From the NCBI RefSeq assembly GCF_003626975.1, contig NZ_CP032616.1, positions 3,162,001 through 3,226,000 on the forward strand: 64,000 bases of DNA. Direction: 5' to 3'. This DNA is from Pseudomonas sp. DY-1 (GTDB taxonomy: Bacteria > Pseudomonadota > Gammaproteobacteria > Pseudomonadales > Pseudomonadaceae). The notes below the pieces were generated by a model that did not search any database, was not told the origin of the DNA, and worked only from the letters and a program-made list of their open reading frames with translations. A program made the translations under genes and the position numbers. Of this stretch, positions 1-8,943 are shown in pieces; within the stretch, counting starts at the first letter, position 1, and every line of letters begins with the position of its first letter.

Positions 1-1091
1 GTCTGGTTGATCCACATTTCAGTCGTGGTGTCGCGGCCGGAAGCCTGAGGGCCCGCTGGACGATACCGGCCCGCCGGCACACCGGTGAGGTTCACGTGGG
101 AGGCGGAGACGATGGTGTTGCGGTCGATACGGCTGTAGCGGGTCAGGTTCTGCAGACGCAGGCTGTCGCTGAAATCGTGCTCGAAGTTCGCGGTGAATGC
201 ACTCTGCTCGATTTCATCCTTGTCCAGGTTATCCCAGCCGAAGTAATCCTCGCGGCTGACGCCAGCGAGCTTCTTGCCATTCAGGGCCGGTACGCCGTAG
301 TCGGGCAGGTTGTCATCGGTCTGATGGAAGGCACTCAGGGTCAGGCGGGTAGCGTCGTTGAGGCCCAGACGCAGGGACGGGGCAACACCCCAACGCTCGC
401 GGTCAATCTCGTCGCGGCCGGGCACGTCGTTTTCATGGGCCATCAGGTTCACGCGGAAGGCGCTGTTGCTGCCCACGCCTTCCAGAGGTTGGTTGGCGTC
501 CAGGGTGAGGCGATGGTAGTTGTCGGTGCCGAGGCCCCCACCCAGGGTGGTAAAGGCGCGGTCCATCGGCTGCTTGCTGATGATGTTGATGCTGCCGCCG
601 GTAGTACCAGCGCCGCCGAACACCGAGTTCGGGCCTTTGATGACCTCGACCTGCTCGATGTTGAAAGTATCGGTACGGCTGGTCTGTGCGCTGTCACGCA
701 GGCCATCGATCTGGATGTTGTTGTTCGCGGAGAAGCCGCGAATGTTGATGCTGTCGCCGGAACCACCGCCGCCCTCACCGGCGTTGAAGGTGATGCCGGA
801 TACGTTGGACAGCACCTGGCGCAGGCTAAGAGCCTGCTGCTCCTGGATCACTTCCTTGGGCACGACCGTGATGGTCTGCGGAGTATCCAGCAGAGGGGCG
901 GTGTACTTCGCAGAGGAGGATTGCTCGACCTTGTAGGTTTTCTTGGCCGCCTTACCGTCGACGTTAACGGTGCCAAGTTCGAGGGCCTTGCTTTGCTCCG
1001 CAGCCAGAGCCAGGCCGGCGGTAGAGGCAGTGGCGATACCGATCGCGGAAGCAAGAAGAGCACGTTGCGGCAGGTTATTCTTTTTGATCAT
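1..1091 (-). CDS. TonB-dependent siderophore receptor (PiuA/Fiu-like), C-terminus beyond window
   Basis: Only the N-terminal ~363 residues are present; the gene runs off the left edge. The ATG at 1091 has GGGGAG about 8 nt upstream and opens a signal peptide (MIKKNNLPQRALLASAIGIA, cleavage near ALAA). A plug domain follows, with the DTPQTITVVP motif, an NIRGF segment and IEVIKGPNSVFGGAGTTGG-like residues (residues ~60-190), then the first beta-barrel strands. Proteins of this type sit in the outer membrane and import ferric, often catecholate, siderophores using TonB energy. The proximity to speC fits PA4514 (piuA) in PAO1, but the substrate cannot be read from sequence. Iron control through Fur is likely; only a weak Fur-like sequence is visible upstream. 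Confidence 0.9.
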   Translation of the reverse strand, partial: MIKKNNLPQRALLASAIGIATASTAGLALAAEQSKALELGTVNVDGKAAKKTYKVEQSSSAKYTAPLLDTPQTITVVPKEVIQEQQALSLRQVLSNVSGITFNAGEGGGGSGDSINIRGFSANNNIQIDGLRDSAQTSRTDTFNIEQVEVIKGPNSVFGGAGTTGGSINIISKQPMDRAFTTLGGGLGTDNYHRLTLDANQPLEGVGSNSAFRVNLMAHENDVPGRDEIDRERWGVAPSLRLGLNDATRLTLSAFHQTDDNLPDYGVPALNGKKLAGVSREDYFGWDNLDKDEIEQSAFTANFEHDFSDSLRLQNLTRYSRIDRNTIVSASHVNLTGVPAGRYRPAGPQASGRDTTTEMWINQ

Positions 1092-1424
1092 AAGAATCAC
1101 TCCCCAGTGAATTTGAGGCGCGATTCTATTTGCGAACGTTTATCAGTAAAGTTTTTTGTGCTGACTTTACATACTCTTTACATTTCTCAAGACCTGGAAC
1201 GGGATCACGAAGCAAGCTTATCTACCGCAAAAAACCTCAATCATGGCGCTATAGAAAGCAATAAATGCTAAAAAACTCGATCCATCAGAATCGATAATCT
1301 GCGCCAAAGCAATTTCGACTGATCAGTCACTTTTCAGCCTTGATACATGAACCGACCAACGCCTTGATCGGTATCAGCCAAGATCACGGTCTGTTTCAGG
1401 GCTGTCGCGTACCGCAGGGACGAT
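1092..1424. other. Intergenic region, receptor promoter side
   Basis: This A/T-richer stretch of about 330 bp separates the receptor start from the stop of the hydroxy-acid oxidase gene. It should hold the receptor promoter. A partial Fur-like sequence (GCAAATAGAATCGC on the minus strand, near 1120-1136) matches only about half of the 19-bp consensus. I see no convincing gene, repeat or strong terminator here. Confidence 0.4.
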
Positions 1425-2513
1425 TCAGCGCCAAACGAGTGAGGCCTTGATATCAGTCAGCGTGGAGCAGCCGGTAAGTGCCATGGCTACCTCCAGCTCG
1501 GTGCGCAGCAGATGAAGCACATGGGCGACACCGGCGGCACCCGCCGTAGCCAGCCCGTGAACGTAGGGTCGCCCGATCATCACTGCAGTGGCCCCCAGGG
1601 CAAGCGCCTTGAACACATCCGTACCGCGGCGTACGCCACCATCCAGCAGCAACGGCACCCTTCCCTGCACCGCCTGCGCGATGGCCGGTAGCACGTCGAG
1701 GGTCGCGGGCAGGCCATCCAGGGTGCGACCGCCGTGGTTGGATACCACCACGCCGGCCACGCCATGCTCCACTGCTCGCACGGCATCCAGAGGGTTCATC
1801 ACGCCCTTGACCAGCACCGGGAGCCGAGTAATCGATTGCAGCCACTCAAGGTCCTTCCAGGTCGGCGCGCTGGCCAGCAGCGGGCTGCCGAACAATGGGC
1901 TGGACCCCGGCTGGGCGACGCTTGGTGGCAGACTGCGCATCCCCCTCAGGTTGACCGCCTCGACACCATCGGGAAGCGCGAACGCGGCTCGCTGCTCGCG
2001 GTTGCGCATGCCGTTCACCGGTGCGTCCACTGTCACCACCAGGGCTCTATAACCAACAGTTTCAGCTCGCCACACCAGCTCACGGGTGAACTCGCGGTCC
2101 GGCTGGATATAGAGCTGGAACCAGAGCGGTGTTTGCGCCGCCCGGGCGATGTCTTCCAGGCTGACACTGGCCTGGGTACTGACCACCAGCGCCGCGCCCA
2201 TGGCCGAGGCGCCGAGCGCACTGGCCAGTTCACCATCGGCGTGAGCCAGCTTCTGGTAGGCCACCGGGGCGAGCAGGATCGGATAGTCGAGGTCGAGACC
2301 ACAGAGCTGGAGTCTTGTATGCCCGCCGCGAAGATCGCCCAGCACGCGATTGAGCAAACGCACACGCTGAAAGGCGGCCTGGTTGTCGGCCAGGGTAAGC
2401 TCATCCGCCGCACCACCACTGAGGTAGGCCCAGGCCGAAGGCGTCATGCGCTCGCGGGCGAACGCCTCGTAGTCGGAGACAGCAGCAATATCGGCGGGAA
2501 TCTGGGCAGTCAT
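1425..2513 (-). CDS. FMN-dependent alpha-hydroxy-acid oxidase (LldD/glycolate oxidase family)
   Basis: A TIM-barrel flavoenzyme of about 362 residues that oxidises a 2-hydroxy acid to the 2-keto acid. Family landmarks are visible: YLSGGAADE near the N-terminus, PILLAPVA, the FQLY strand, VTVDAPVNG, the FMN-binding lysine in VLVKGV, the catalytic VSNHGGRTLDG motif and the phosphate-binding LLDGGVRRGTDVFKALALGA region. Family size is about 350-390 residues, so it looks complete. The reading frame also allows a GTG at 2525, but ATG 2513 has GGAG about 11 nt upstream, so 2513 is preferred. No membrane anchor is seen. Which acid it oxidises (lactate, glycolate, mandelate or other) is not determined by the neighbours. 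Confidence 0.88.
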   Translation of the reverse strand: MTAQIPADIAAVSDYEAFARERMTPSAWAYLSGGAADELTLADNQAAFQRVRLLNRVLGDLRGGHTRLQLCGLDLDYPILLAPVAYQKLAHADGELASALGASAMGAALVVSTQASVSLEDIARAAQTPLWFQLYIQPDREFTRELVWRAETVGYRALVVTVDAPVNGMRNREQRAAFALPDGVEAVNLRGMRSLPPSVAQPGSSPLFGSPLLASAPTWKDLEWLQSITRLPVLVKGVMNPLDAVRAVEHGVAGVVVSNHGGRTLDGLPATLDVLPAIAQAVQGRVPLLLDGGVRRGTDVFKALALGATAVMIGRPYVHGLATAGAAGVAHVLHLLRTELEVAMALTGCSTLTDIKASLVWR

Positions 2514-2637
2514 GGCGGTAGGCACTCCAGGCTCGGAACGAGCCGACTGATACTCGTTTGCAATTGAAAGTGGCGCCTATCTTACTGCCATGGGTTACCC
2601 CGAGGAACGGAGCCATACGGCCAGGGCGCAGAAACGA

Positions 2638-2664
2638 CAAGGCCCGCCATGAAGGCGGGCCTTG
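2638..2664 (-). terminator. Hairpin after speC
   Basis: A perfect 11-bp inverted repeat (CAAGGCCCGCC / GGCGGGCCTTG, 5-nt loop) lies 18 bp beyond the speC stop codon. The minus-strand tail is only moderately T-rich, so this is a probable intrinsic terminator rather than a textbook one. Confidence 0.65.
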
Positions 2665-2682
2665 TATGAAGCGCTCGATGGC

Positions 2683-3846
2683 TTACAGGTAGAAGGCCTT
2701 CAGCGGCGGGAAGCCGTTGAATTCCACCGCGCTGTAACTGGTGGTGTAGGCACCGGTGGACAGCCAGTAGAGGCGGTCTTCGGCGGCCAGGTTCAGCGGC
2801 AGGCCGTACTTGTAGTTCTCGTACATGATGTCCGCGCTGTCGCAGGTTGGGCCGGCGATCACCACTTCTTCCATCTCGCCTTTCTTCTCGACCCAGATCG
2901 GGAACTTGATGGCTTCGTCCATGGTTTCGATCAGGCCGGAGAACTTGCCCACGTCGGTGTAGATCCAGCGCTCGACCGCGGTACGCGACTTGCGCGCCAC
3001 CAGCACGACTTCGCTGACCAGGATGCCGGCGTTGGCGATCAGGGAACGGCCCGGCTCCAGGATGATTTCCGGCAGTTCGTCGCCGAAGTCTTCCTTGAGG
3101 AAGCGGATGATTTCCTCGGCGTAGGTTTCCAGGCTGTTGGTGCGCTGGATGTAGTTGGCCGGGAAGCCACCACCCATGTTGATCATCTGCAGGGTGATGC
3201 CGTCTTCTTCCTTCAGGCGCTCGAAGATCACCTTGACCTTGGCGATGGCGGCGTCCCAGACGTCGATGTCGCGCTGCTGCGAGCCAACGTGGAAGGACAC
3301 GCCGTAAGGCACCAGGCCCAGTTGCTTGGCGAGGATCAGCAGGTCGAGGGCCATGTCCGGGTTGCAACCGAATTTGCGCGACAGCGGCCAGTCGGCCGAG
3401 GTGGAGCCCTCGGTGAGGATACGGACATAGACCTTGGCGCCCGGAGCGGCCTTGGCGATGTTGCGCAGGTCAGCTTCGGAGTCGGTGGCAAACAGGCGCA
3501 CACCCTTCTCATAGAAGTAACGGATGTCGCGGGCTTTCTTGATGGTGTTGCCGTAGCTGATGCGTTCCGGGCCAACGCCGGTCTTCATCACCTTGTCCAG
3601 CTCATAGATGGAGGCGATGTCGAAGTTGGAACCCTTGTCGCGCAGCAGTTCGGTAATCTCGGTGGCCGGGTTGGCCTTCACCGCGTAGTAGACCTTGGCG
3701 AAGGGGAAGCAACTGACCAACTGATCGTAGGAATCAGAAATGGTCTGCTTGTCGATCACCACGAACGGGGTTTCTTGCTTGTCGGCGAATGCCTTCATGC
3801 GCTGGAAAGTTTCGGGCGAGAAATAGTCTTCGACCTTGATCGACAT
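2683..3846 (-). CDS. speC: Ornithine/lysine decarboxylase, fold III (SpeC)
   Basis: A 387-residue PLP-dependent decarboxylase expected to convert ornithine to putrescine in polyamine synthesis. It belongs to the alanine-racemase-fold (eukaryote-like) group: the PLP lysine is in YAVKANP, the phosphate loop is in the GRSLIANAG region, and the cross-subunit catalytic cysteine is in GPTCDSAD near residue 320. The start MSIKVEDYF at 3846 has GGAG 8 nt upstream, so the further in-frame upstream start is rejected. From memory PAO1 SpeC (PA4519) has the same length. Expected to be cytosolic and homodimeric. Confidence 0.93.
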   Translation of the reverse strand: MSIKVEDYFSPETFQRMKAFADKQETPFVVIDKQTISDSYDQLVSCFPFAKVYYAVKANPATEITELLRDKGSNFDIASIYELDKVMKTGVGPERISYGNTIKKARDIRYFYEKGVRLFATDSEADLRNIAKAAPGAKVYVRILTEGSTSADWPLSRKFGCNPDMALDLLILAKQLGLVPYGVSFHVGSQQRDIDVWDAAIAKVKVIFERLKEEDGITLQMINMGGGFPANYIQRTNSLETYAEEIIRFLKEDFGDELPEIILEPGRSLIANAGILVSEVVLVARKSRTAVERWIYTDVGKFSGLIETMDEAIKFPIWVEKKGEMEEVVIAGPTCDSADIMYENYKYGLPLNLAAEDRLYWLSTGAYTTSYSAVEFNGFPPLKAFYL

Positions 3847-4286
3847 GCGAGGGACTCCATATGGCAAAACAAACGAAAGTTGTTAGGGGTGGCCAGTGTT
3901 GCGTTGGACAACAGGCCTGAACGTCTGATCAGTTTCCCCACTTTGGTTCGCCTACTTCCCAAGGCATGTCGCCGAGGATCTTCAGTCGTTTCCGACATCA
4001 AACCTCTCGTCGTCAGTACTTGAGCCGGATGGATCGTTGCCAGCATGGACGTTCGGGCGCGAACTTTAGGACCACAGGAAGCGCAGATCAATCAAAAATT
4101 GCCGCTTTCTTGCATCCCTTTGTCGCATCACCAGTTGACTGTTTCGAATCCTCAACAAAACGTCATGGAATGCTGCACAGACCCCGCATTTTCCTCTCGC
4201 CCGATGGGCGCCGCGAAGACCGTGAATACCGGTATAATCGCCGCCTTTTTTGACAGACCGACTACTCGTCGACGGATTCCATCTCA
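3847..4286. other. Divergent intergenic region between speC and prfC
   Basis: About 440 bp separate the two divergent genes. A TATAAT hexamer at 4233-4238 points toward prfC. The rest contains only short open frames with no recognisable product and no clear repeat. Confidence 0.5.
4233..4238 (+). promoter_or_regulatory. Candidate -10 box of prfC
   Basis: A perfect TATAAT lies 49 bp upstream of the prfC start in the context GGTATAATCGCC. No good -35 hexamer is visible at 16-18 bp, so the promoter is only partly supported. Confidence 0.4.
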
Positions 4287-5870
4287 ATGACCATCCAGGC
4301 CGCAGAAGTCGCGAAACGCCGCACGTTCGCGATCATCTCCCACCCCGACGCCGGTAAGACCACCATTACCGAAAAGCTGCTGCTGATGGGCAAGGCCATC
4401 GCCGTAGCCGGTACCGTGAAGTCGCGTAAATCCGACCGGCACGCCACCTCCGACTGGATGGAGATGGAAAAGCAGCGCGGCATCTCCATCACCACCTCGG
4501 TGATGCAGTTCCCTTACCGCGAGCACATGATCAACCTGCTCGACACCCCCGGCCACGAAGACTTCTCCGAAGACACCTACCGCACCCTGACCGCGGTGGA
4601 CTCGGCACTGATGGTCCTCGACGGCGGTAAGGGCGTTGAGCCGCGCACCATCGCCCTGATGGAAGTCTGCCGCCTGCGCGACACGCCCATCGTCAGCTTC
4701 ATCAACAAGCTGGACCGTGACATCCGCGACCCTATCGAGCTGCTAGACGAGATCGAAGCGGTGCTGAAGATCAAGGCCGCGCCGATCACCTGGCCGATCG
4801 GTTGCTACAAGGACTTCAAGGGCGTGTACCACCTGGCCCAGGACAAGGTCATCGTCTACACCCCGGGCCATGGCCACGAGCGCACCGAGATCAAGGTGAT
4901 CGACAAGCTCGACTCCGACGAGGCCCGCGCCCATCTGGGCGACCTCTACGACAATTTCGTCGAGGAGCTGGAACTGGTGCAGGGCGCCTGCCACGAGTTC
5001 GACAAGGAAGCTTTCCTCCAGGGTCATATGACCCCAGTGTTCTTCGGTACCGCCCTGGGCAACTTCGGCGTCGATCAGGTGCTCGACTGCATCGTCGACT
5101 GGGCGCCGAAACCGCTGTCCCGCGCCACCCATGAGCGCAGCGTCGAACCCACCGAAGAGAAATTCTCCGGTTTCGTGTTCAAGATCCAGGCAAACATGGA
5201 CCCGAAACACCGCGACCGTATCGCCTTCATGCGCATCTGCTCGGGCAAGTACGAGAAGGGCATGAAGATGCGCCACGTGCGCCTGGGCAAAGACGTGAAG
5301 ATCGGCGACGCCCTGACCTTCTTCTCCAGCGAGCGCGAGCAACTGGAGGAGGCTTTTGCCGGCGACATCATCGGCCTGCACAACCACGGCACCATCCAGA
5401 TCGGCGACACCTTCACCGAAGGCGAAGCGCTCGGTTTCACCGGCATCCCGCACTTCGCCCCGGAACTCTTCCGCCGCGTACGCCTGAAAGACCCGCTGAA
5501 GTCCAAGCAGCTTCGCCAGGGCCTGCAGGAGCTGGCTGAGGAAGGTGCCACCCAGGTGTTCTTCCCCGAGCGCAACAACGACATCATCCTCGGCGCCGTG
5601 GGCGTGCTGCAGTTCGATGTGGTCGCCAGTCGCCTGAAGGAGGAATACAAGGTCGAGTGTGCCTACGAGGCGATCAACGTCTGGTCGGCACGCTGGATCG
5701 AATGCAAGGACGAGAAGAAGCTCAAGGAGTTCCAGGACAAGGCCTTCGAAAACCTTGCCGTGGACGGCGGCGGCCACCTCACTTACCTGGCCCCGACCCG
5801 CGTGAACCTCAGCCTGATGGAAGAGCGCTGGCCGGACGTGAAATTCCGCGCCACCCGCGAGCACCACTGA
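4287..5870 (+). CDS. prfC: Peptide chain release factor 3
   Basis: A 527-residue translational GTPase that recycles RF1/RF2 from the ribosome after termination. Motifs in order: G1 P-loop [11 protein letters not shown] (residues ~19-29), the switch region [11 protein letters not shown]3 DTPGHEDF, and G4 INKLDRD, followed by domains II and III typical of RF3. The length equals the family norm. The start is ATG 4287 ([12 protein letters not shown]); the ribosome site is weak. The gene is divergent from speC. In PAO1 prfC lies elsewhere (PA3903 from memory), so its presence here marks a rearranged block relative to that strain. Confidence 0.97.
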   Translation: MTIQAAEVAKRRTFAIISHPDAGKTTITEKLLLMGKAIAVAGTVKSRKSDRHATSDWMEMEKQRGISITTSVMQFPYREHMINLLDTPGHEDFSEDTYRTLTAVDSALMVLDGGKGVEPRTIALMEVCRLRDTPIVSFINKLDRDIRDPIELLDEIEAVLKIKAAPITWPIGCYKDFKGVYHLAQDKVIVYTPGHGHERTEIKVIDKLDSDEARAHLGDLYDNFVEELELVQGACHEFDKEAFLQGHMTPVFFGTALGNFGVDQVLDCIVDWAPKPLSRATHERSVEPTEEKFSGFVFKIQANMDPKHRDRIAFMRICSGKYEKGMKMRHVRLGKDVKIGDALTFFSSEREQLEEAFAGDIIGLHNHGTIQIGDTFTEGEALGFTGIPHFAPELFRRVRLKDPLKSKQLRQGLQELAEEGATQVFFPERNNDIILGAVGVLQFDVVASRLKEEYKVECAYEAINVWSARWIECKDEKKLKEFQDKAFENLAVDGGGHLTYLAPTRVNLSLMEERWPDVKFRATREHH

Positions 5871-5882
5871 AGACGTAAACCT

Positions 5883-5941
5883 GTAGGAGCCAGCTTGTTG
5901 GCGAATCGGAACATCCCTTTCGCCAGCAAGCTGGCTCCTAC
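5883..5941. repeat. REP palindrome pair between prfC and RAYT
   Basis: GTAGGAGCCAGCTTGTTGGC and the inverted GCCAGCAAGCTGGCTCCTAC form two facing REP units separated by a short spacer. They begin 12 bp after the prfC stop and may act as its transcription end. The unit is close in sequence to the tandem array downstream of the RAYT gene, so the RAYT is flanked by REPs on both sides. Confidence 0.9.
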
Positions 5942-6010
5942 ATCGGGCTCCCTTGCCCCTCTTGAAGCCCTGAGCAAACCTCCGTGTTTTCTTCGTAGGG
6001 AGCGCAATGG

Positions 6011-6463
6011 ATGCGCTATCAAGGAAGGAACCTGCGCAAAGGCCGCTTCTCCGAGCCCGGCCGAATCTACCTGCTGACAACCGTCACTCATGAGCGAACG
6101 CCCGTGTTCGCACATTGGAGTTCCGGCTACCTGGTCGCCCGGGCGATTTATGCCATGCGGAATGGACACTCGCTGGAAACCCTCGCCTGGGTATTGATGC
6201 CTGACCATCTACATTGGCTCGTCCAGCTGCAGTCCGGAACCCTGGAACAGCACGTCAGCCGACTGAAGTCCCGCTCGGCGATTGCCTTGAATTCAATGAA
6301 GAAAAGTAGCGGGCGTGTGTGGCAGAAGGGTTTTCATGACCATGCCCTTCGCAGAGAGGAAGACGTGCGGACCGTGGCCCGCTATGTCGTTGCCAATCCC
6401 TTGCGTGCTGGTCTGGTGGAGAAGTTGGCGGACTATCCGTTCTGGGACGCAATCTGGTTGTAG
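6011..6463 (+). mobile_element. REP-associated tyrosine transposase (RAYT, Y1/HUH family)
   Basis: A 150-residue single-domain Y1 transposase of the IS200/IS605-related RAYT group. Landmarks: MPDHLHWLVQL supplies the HUH metal-binding histidines (residues ~60-70), and YVVANPLRAGLV near residue 120 supplies the nucleophilic tyrosine. These enzymes bind and nick REP hairpins and are thought to have spread them. The start ATG 6011 has GGGAG 8 nt upstream. The gene is flanked by a REP pair on the left and eight tandem REP pairs on the right, and its TAG stop (6461-6463) lies inside the first REP of that array. It looks intact. RAYTs are usually single-copy, domesticated genes rather than active insertion sequences. 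Confidence 0.92.
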
Positions 6464-7079
6464 GAGCGAGCTTGCTCGCGAACCTCACCCACGCCATTCG
6501 CCAGCAAGCTGGCTCCTACAACCGAGCCCCGCATGCCCCTGTAGGAGCGAGCTTGCTTGCGTACCTCACCTACGCCATTCGCCAGCAAGCTGGCTCCTAC
6601 AACCGAGCCCCGCATGCCCCTGTAGGAGCGAGCTTGCTCGCGAACCTCCCCACGCCATTCGCCAGCAAGCTGGCGCCTACATCCGAGCAAGCGCGCCCCT
6701 GTAGGAGCGAGCTTGCTCGCGAACCTCACCCACGCCATTCGCCAGCAAGCTGGCTCCTACATCCGAGCAAGCGCGCCCCTGTAGGAGCGAGCTTGCTCGC
6801 GAACCTCACCTACGCCATTCGCCAGCGAGCTGGCGCCTACATCCGAGCAAGCGCGCCCCTGTAGGAGCGAGCTTGCTCGCGAACCTCACCTACGCCATTC
6901 GCCAGCGAGCTGGCTCCTACATCCGAGCAAGCGCGCCCCTGTAGGAGCGAGCTTGCTCGCGAACCTCACCTACGCCATTCGCCAGCGAGCTGGCTCCTAC
7001 ATCCGAGCAAGCGCGCCCCTGTAGGAGCGAGCTTGCTCGCGAACCGGAGTCCCTCTTTCGCCAGCGAGCTGGCTCCTAC
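6460..7079. repeat. Tandem array of eight 80-bp REP pairs (BIME-like)
   Basis: The unit begins GTAGGAGCGAGCTTGCTCGC and ends with the inverted arm GCCAGCAAGCTGGCTCCTAC. Copies begin at 6460, 6541, 6622, 6701, 6781, 6861, 6941 and 7021, a period of 79-81 bp. Copies 1-3 have a spacer with CCGCATGCCCCT and later copies one with GAGCAAGCGCGCCCCT. The right arms of copies 5-8 read GCCAGCGAG instead of GCCAGCAAG. This graded divergence indicates stepwise tandem amplification. Open reading frames inside the array are artefacts of the repeat. It separates the RAYT from the next, convergent gene. Confidence 0.95.
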
Positions 7080-7089
7080 GACAGGGCTG

Positions 7090-8103
7090 TTACGGGTCGA
7101 GGGGGCCTGAGGTCCAGGTGCTCGACGGCAGTAAACCGGTGAACTTGGCCACTATCGCGCCCTCAGGGACCAGCCGGTCGCGATAGCGGGTGACCATCAG
7201 GCCCGCCTGGGGCGCCAGCAGCCGGTGTTCGCTGGACGGGTCGCCAGGAATGGCGATGACACGCGCGAAGCACTCACCGGCCTGCACCGCATCACCAAGC
7301 TCCCGCTCGAAAACCAGCACCCCGGCGGTCGGCGCGAACACGGTTTCCATATGCCCGATAGGCACTGCCGTACCCTGCCATACCGGTAATTGCGCCGGCT
7401 CGGCGACAACGCCGCGGCCACAGAGGAAGGTATAGAGGCCGTCGGCATCCTGCTGAGCCAGGGCGTCACTGACATCCCCCTGCCCGCGCAACTCGACGGT
7501 GGACACTAGCCGCCCCTCGACACGCCCCTCCGCAAGCCAGGGCGCAATCACCACCTCCTCGAAGGCGCCATCTCCGTCTCCCTCCCAGATGATCGCCACC
7601 TCGGCCCCAAGGGCTGCCGCAAGATCCTGCCCTGCTGGCCAGAAGCACTGGTGCAGGTAGACGTATTGCAACGCTTCGTCGTCCGTGTGCAGGTCCAGGA
7701 CGATGTCGGCATCGGCCGCGAGCCCGGCCAATGCCTTCTGCCAGACCGCCAGGTTGCCAACTGGCCGGGCCTGCGTCGCTGATGCGATGAAGCCGCGATT
7801 GAAATTACGACTGCTGGACTCGTGCACCCGACCCAGGATGCGCCCATGACGAAACTGGCCGATGCCTAGGGGATTGGCTTGGGGCACGACGGTCACGCAG
7901 CCGTACAACAGACCGTTTTCAGCAGCCTGGACCAGGCGCGGCAAGAGTTTGTGCAGCACCAGCATGCCGGCGATCTCGTCGGCATGGACCCCAGCCTGCA
8001 AGTGGACCCTGGGGCCCGGCTTGCCGCTGTCCAGGCGCCATGCCGGCACCCGCAGGCGTGCGCCGGAATCCCCTGGAATATTCAGGGAGACATCTTCGAT
8101 CAT
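7090..8103 (-). CDS. Succinylglutamate desuccinylase/aspartoacylase-family amidohydrolase
   Basis: A 337-residue zinc carboxypeptidase-fold (M14-like) enzyme of the AstE/AspA family, which removes acyl groups from N-acyl amino acids or related compounds. The zinc ligands are visible as GVHADE (His and Glu, residues ~38-43) and the later DLHTDDE histidine; the phosphate/carboxylate arginine-asparagine region SSSRNFNRG is also present. The C-terminal beta domain (residues ~245-330) resembles biotinyl-like carriers typical of the family. It starts at 8103, 98 bp from the divergent TetR gene. With the regulator and ABC transporter genes next door it probably processes the imported compound. The exact substrate is unknown; it is not the canonical arginine-pathway astE context. 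Confidence 0.8.
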   Translation of the reverse strand: MIEDVSLNIPGDSGARLRVPAWRLDSGKPGPRVHLQAGVHADEIAGMLVLHKLLPRLVQAAENGLLYGCVTVVPQANPLGIGQFRHGRILGRVHESSSRNFNRGFIASATQARPVGNLAVWQKALAGLAADADIVLDLHTDDEALQYVYLHQCFWPAGQDLAAALGAEVAIIWEGDGDGAFEEVVIAPWLAEGRVEGRLVSTVELRGQGDVSDALAQQDADGLYTFLCGRGVVAEPAQLPVWQGTAVPIGHMETVFAPTAGVLVFERELGDAVQAGECFARVIAIPGDPSSEHRLLAPQAGLMVTRYRDRLVPEGAIVAKFTGLLPSSTWTSGPLDP

Positions 8104-8201
8104 GTCCTACCTCCTCTGGGCCGCCGGACGAGTCCGGACGGTTGGTTTGTCGCCGGGCCAGGCGGTACTATCCCGGCCCATCGAGCGAAGGAAATCGCCC
8201 C

Positions 8202-8825
8202 TTGGATACGCCCCGCGAAAGACAGCCACGCACCAACCCCGACGAGCGCCGCGAGCATCTGGTGCGCGCCGCCCTGCGCTGCCTGGTTGCCGAGGGCCAC
8301 GCCGGTATTTCGGTGCGCCGCATCGCCAAGGAGGCCAACGTCGCCGTTGGCCTGATCAATCACTATTTCGGCAGCATCGATGCGCTGGTCGCGCAGGCCT
8401 ACGAGACCCTCGCCAGCGAGGTCAACCAGGCCCTGGTGGCTCGCATCGACGCAGCCGGCCCGAAACCTGCCGCGCGTCTCGAAGCCTTCCTGACCGGCTA
8501 CTTCTCGCCGGTCACCCTGGACCCCGACCTGCTCAGCCCCTGGGTTGTGTTCTGGAGCCTGATCCGCCATTCCCCGCAAGTGAACGAAGCCCACGAACGC
8601 ACCTACGGCGGCTCGCTGGTACTGCTGGAAAAACTGCTCTCCGAGTTGGCCCGCGAAGAAGGCTTTTCCATCGCCAAGCCGCGCCTGGCGGCCATCGGCC
8701 TCTCTGCCATGCTCGATGGCCTATGGCTGGAGTGGTGCCTCAATCCCGCCAACTTCAGCGCCGAAGAAGGCCTTGAGATCAGCCGCCGCTGGGTCGACAG
8801 CCTGCGACGCGGGGCCTATGCCTGA
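8202..8825 (+). CDS. TetR-family regulator, BetI-like
   Basis: A 207-residue one-component repressor. The N-terminal helix-turn-helix is clear (VRRIAKEANVAVGLINHYF, residues ~38-56), and the C-terminal part (LLSPWVVFWSL ... LDGLWLEWCLNP) matches the BetI-type ligand-binding domain. The frame is open upstream to 8040, but that extension is antisense to the neighbouring amidohydrolase. The best start is TTG 8202, with AGGA 9 nt upstream, giving the usual family length. It is divergent from the amidohydrolase and converges on the ABC operon, so it probably controls one or both. The ligand is unknown. Confidence 0.85.
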   Translation: MDTPRERQPRTNPDERREHLVRAALRCLVAEGHAGISVRRIAKEANVAVGLINHYFGSIDALVAQAYETLASEVNQALVARIDAAGPKPAARLEAFLTGYFSPVTLDPDLLSPWVVFWSLIRHSPQVNEAHERTYGGSLVLLEKLLSELAREEGFSIAKPRLAAIGLSAMLDGLWLEWCLNPANFSAEEGLEISRRWVDSLRRGAYA

Positions 8826-8841
8826 GCGGCATGGAGAATCT

Positions 8842-8937
8842 GCAGGAGCGAATTCATTCGCGAAGCAAGCCACAGGCCTGCCCTATCGCAAACGCGGTCG
8901 CCCGTTCGGGACGATTCGCGAATGAGTTCGCTCCCAC
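8842..8937. repeat. REP-type inverted pair after the TetR gene
   Basis: GCAGGAGCGAATTCATTCGC at the left and the facing GCGAATGAGTTCGCTCCCAC at the right form a long inverted repeat between two convergent genes. The stem core (CGAATTCATTCG) is a different REP class from the array at 6460-7079, although the outer AGGAGC...GCGAA bases are shared. It may serve as a bidirectional terminator. Confidence 0.8.
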
Positions 8938-8943
8938 ATTTCC

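Noticed and set aside
1092..1424. Strong Fur box before the TonB receptor
   Set aside because: The best sequence matches only about half of the consensus positions, so it is mentioned but not called as a site.
4743..6080. 445-residue minus-strand open frame
   Set aside because: Antisense to prfC and the following REP; no motif and no plausible start context.
6433..6864. Open frames with repeated VGASLLAN-type peptides
   Set aside because: They are translations of the REP array in several frames, not proteins.
6460..7079. CRISPR array
   Set aside because: The period is regular, but the whole 80-bp unit is repeated, spacers are not unique, each unit is itself palindromic, and no cas genes are near.
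8040..8201. 54-residue N-terminal extension of the TetR regulator
   Set aside because: It is antisense to the amidohydrolase start and not TetR-like; TTG 8202 has a ribosome site and gives the normal length.
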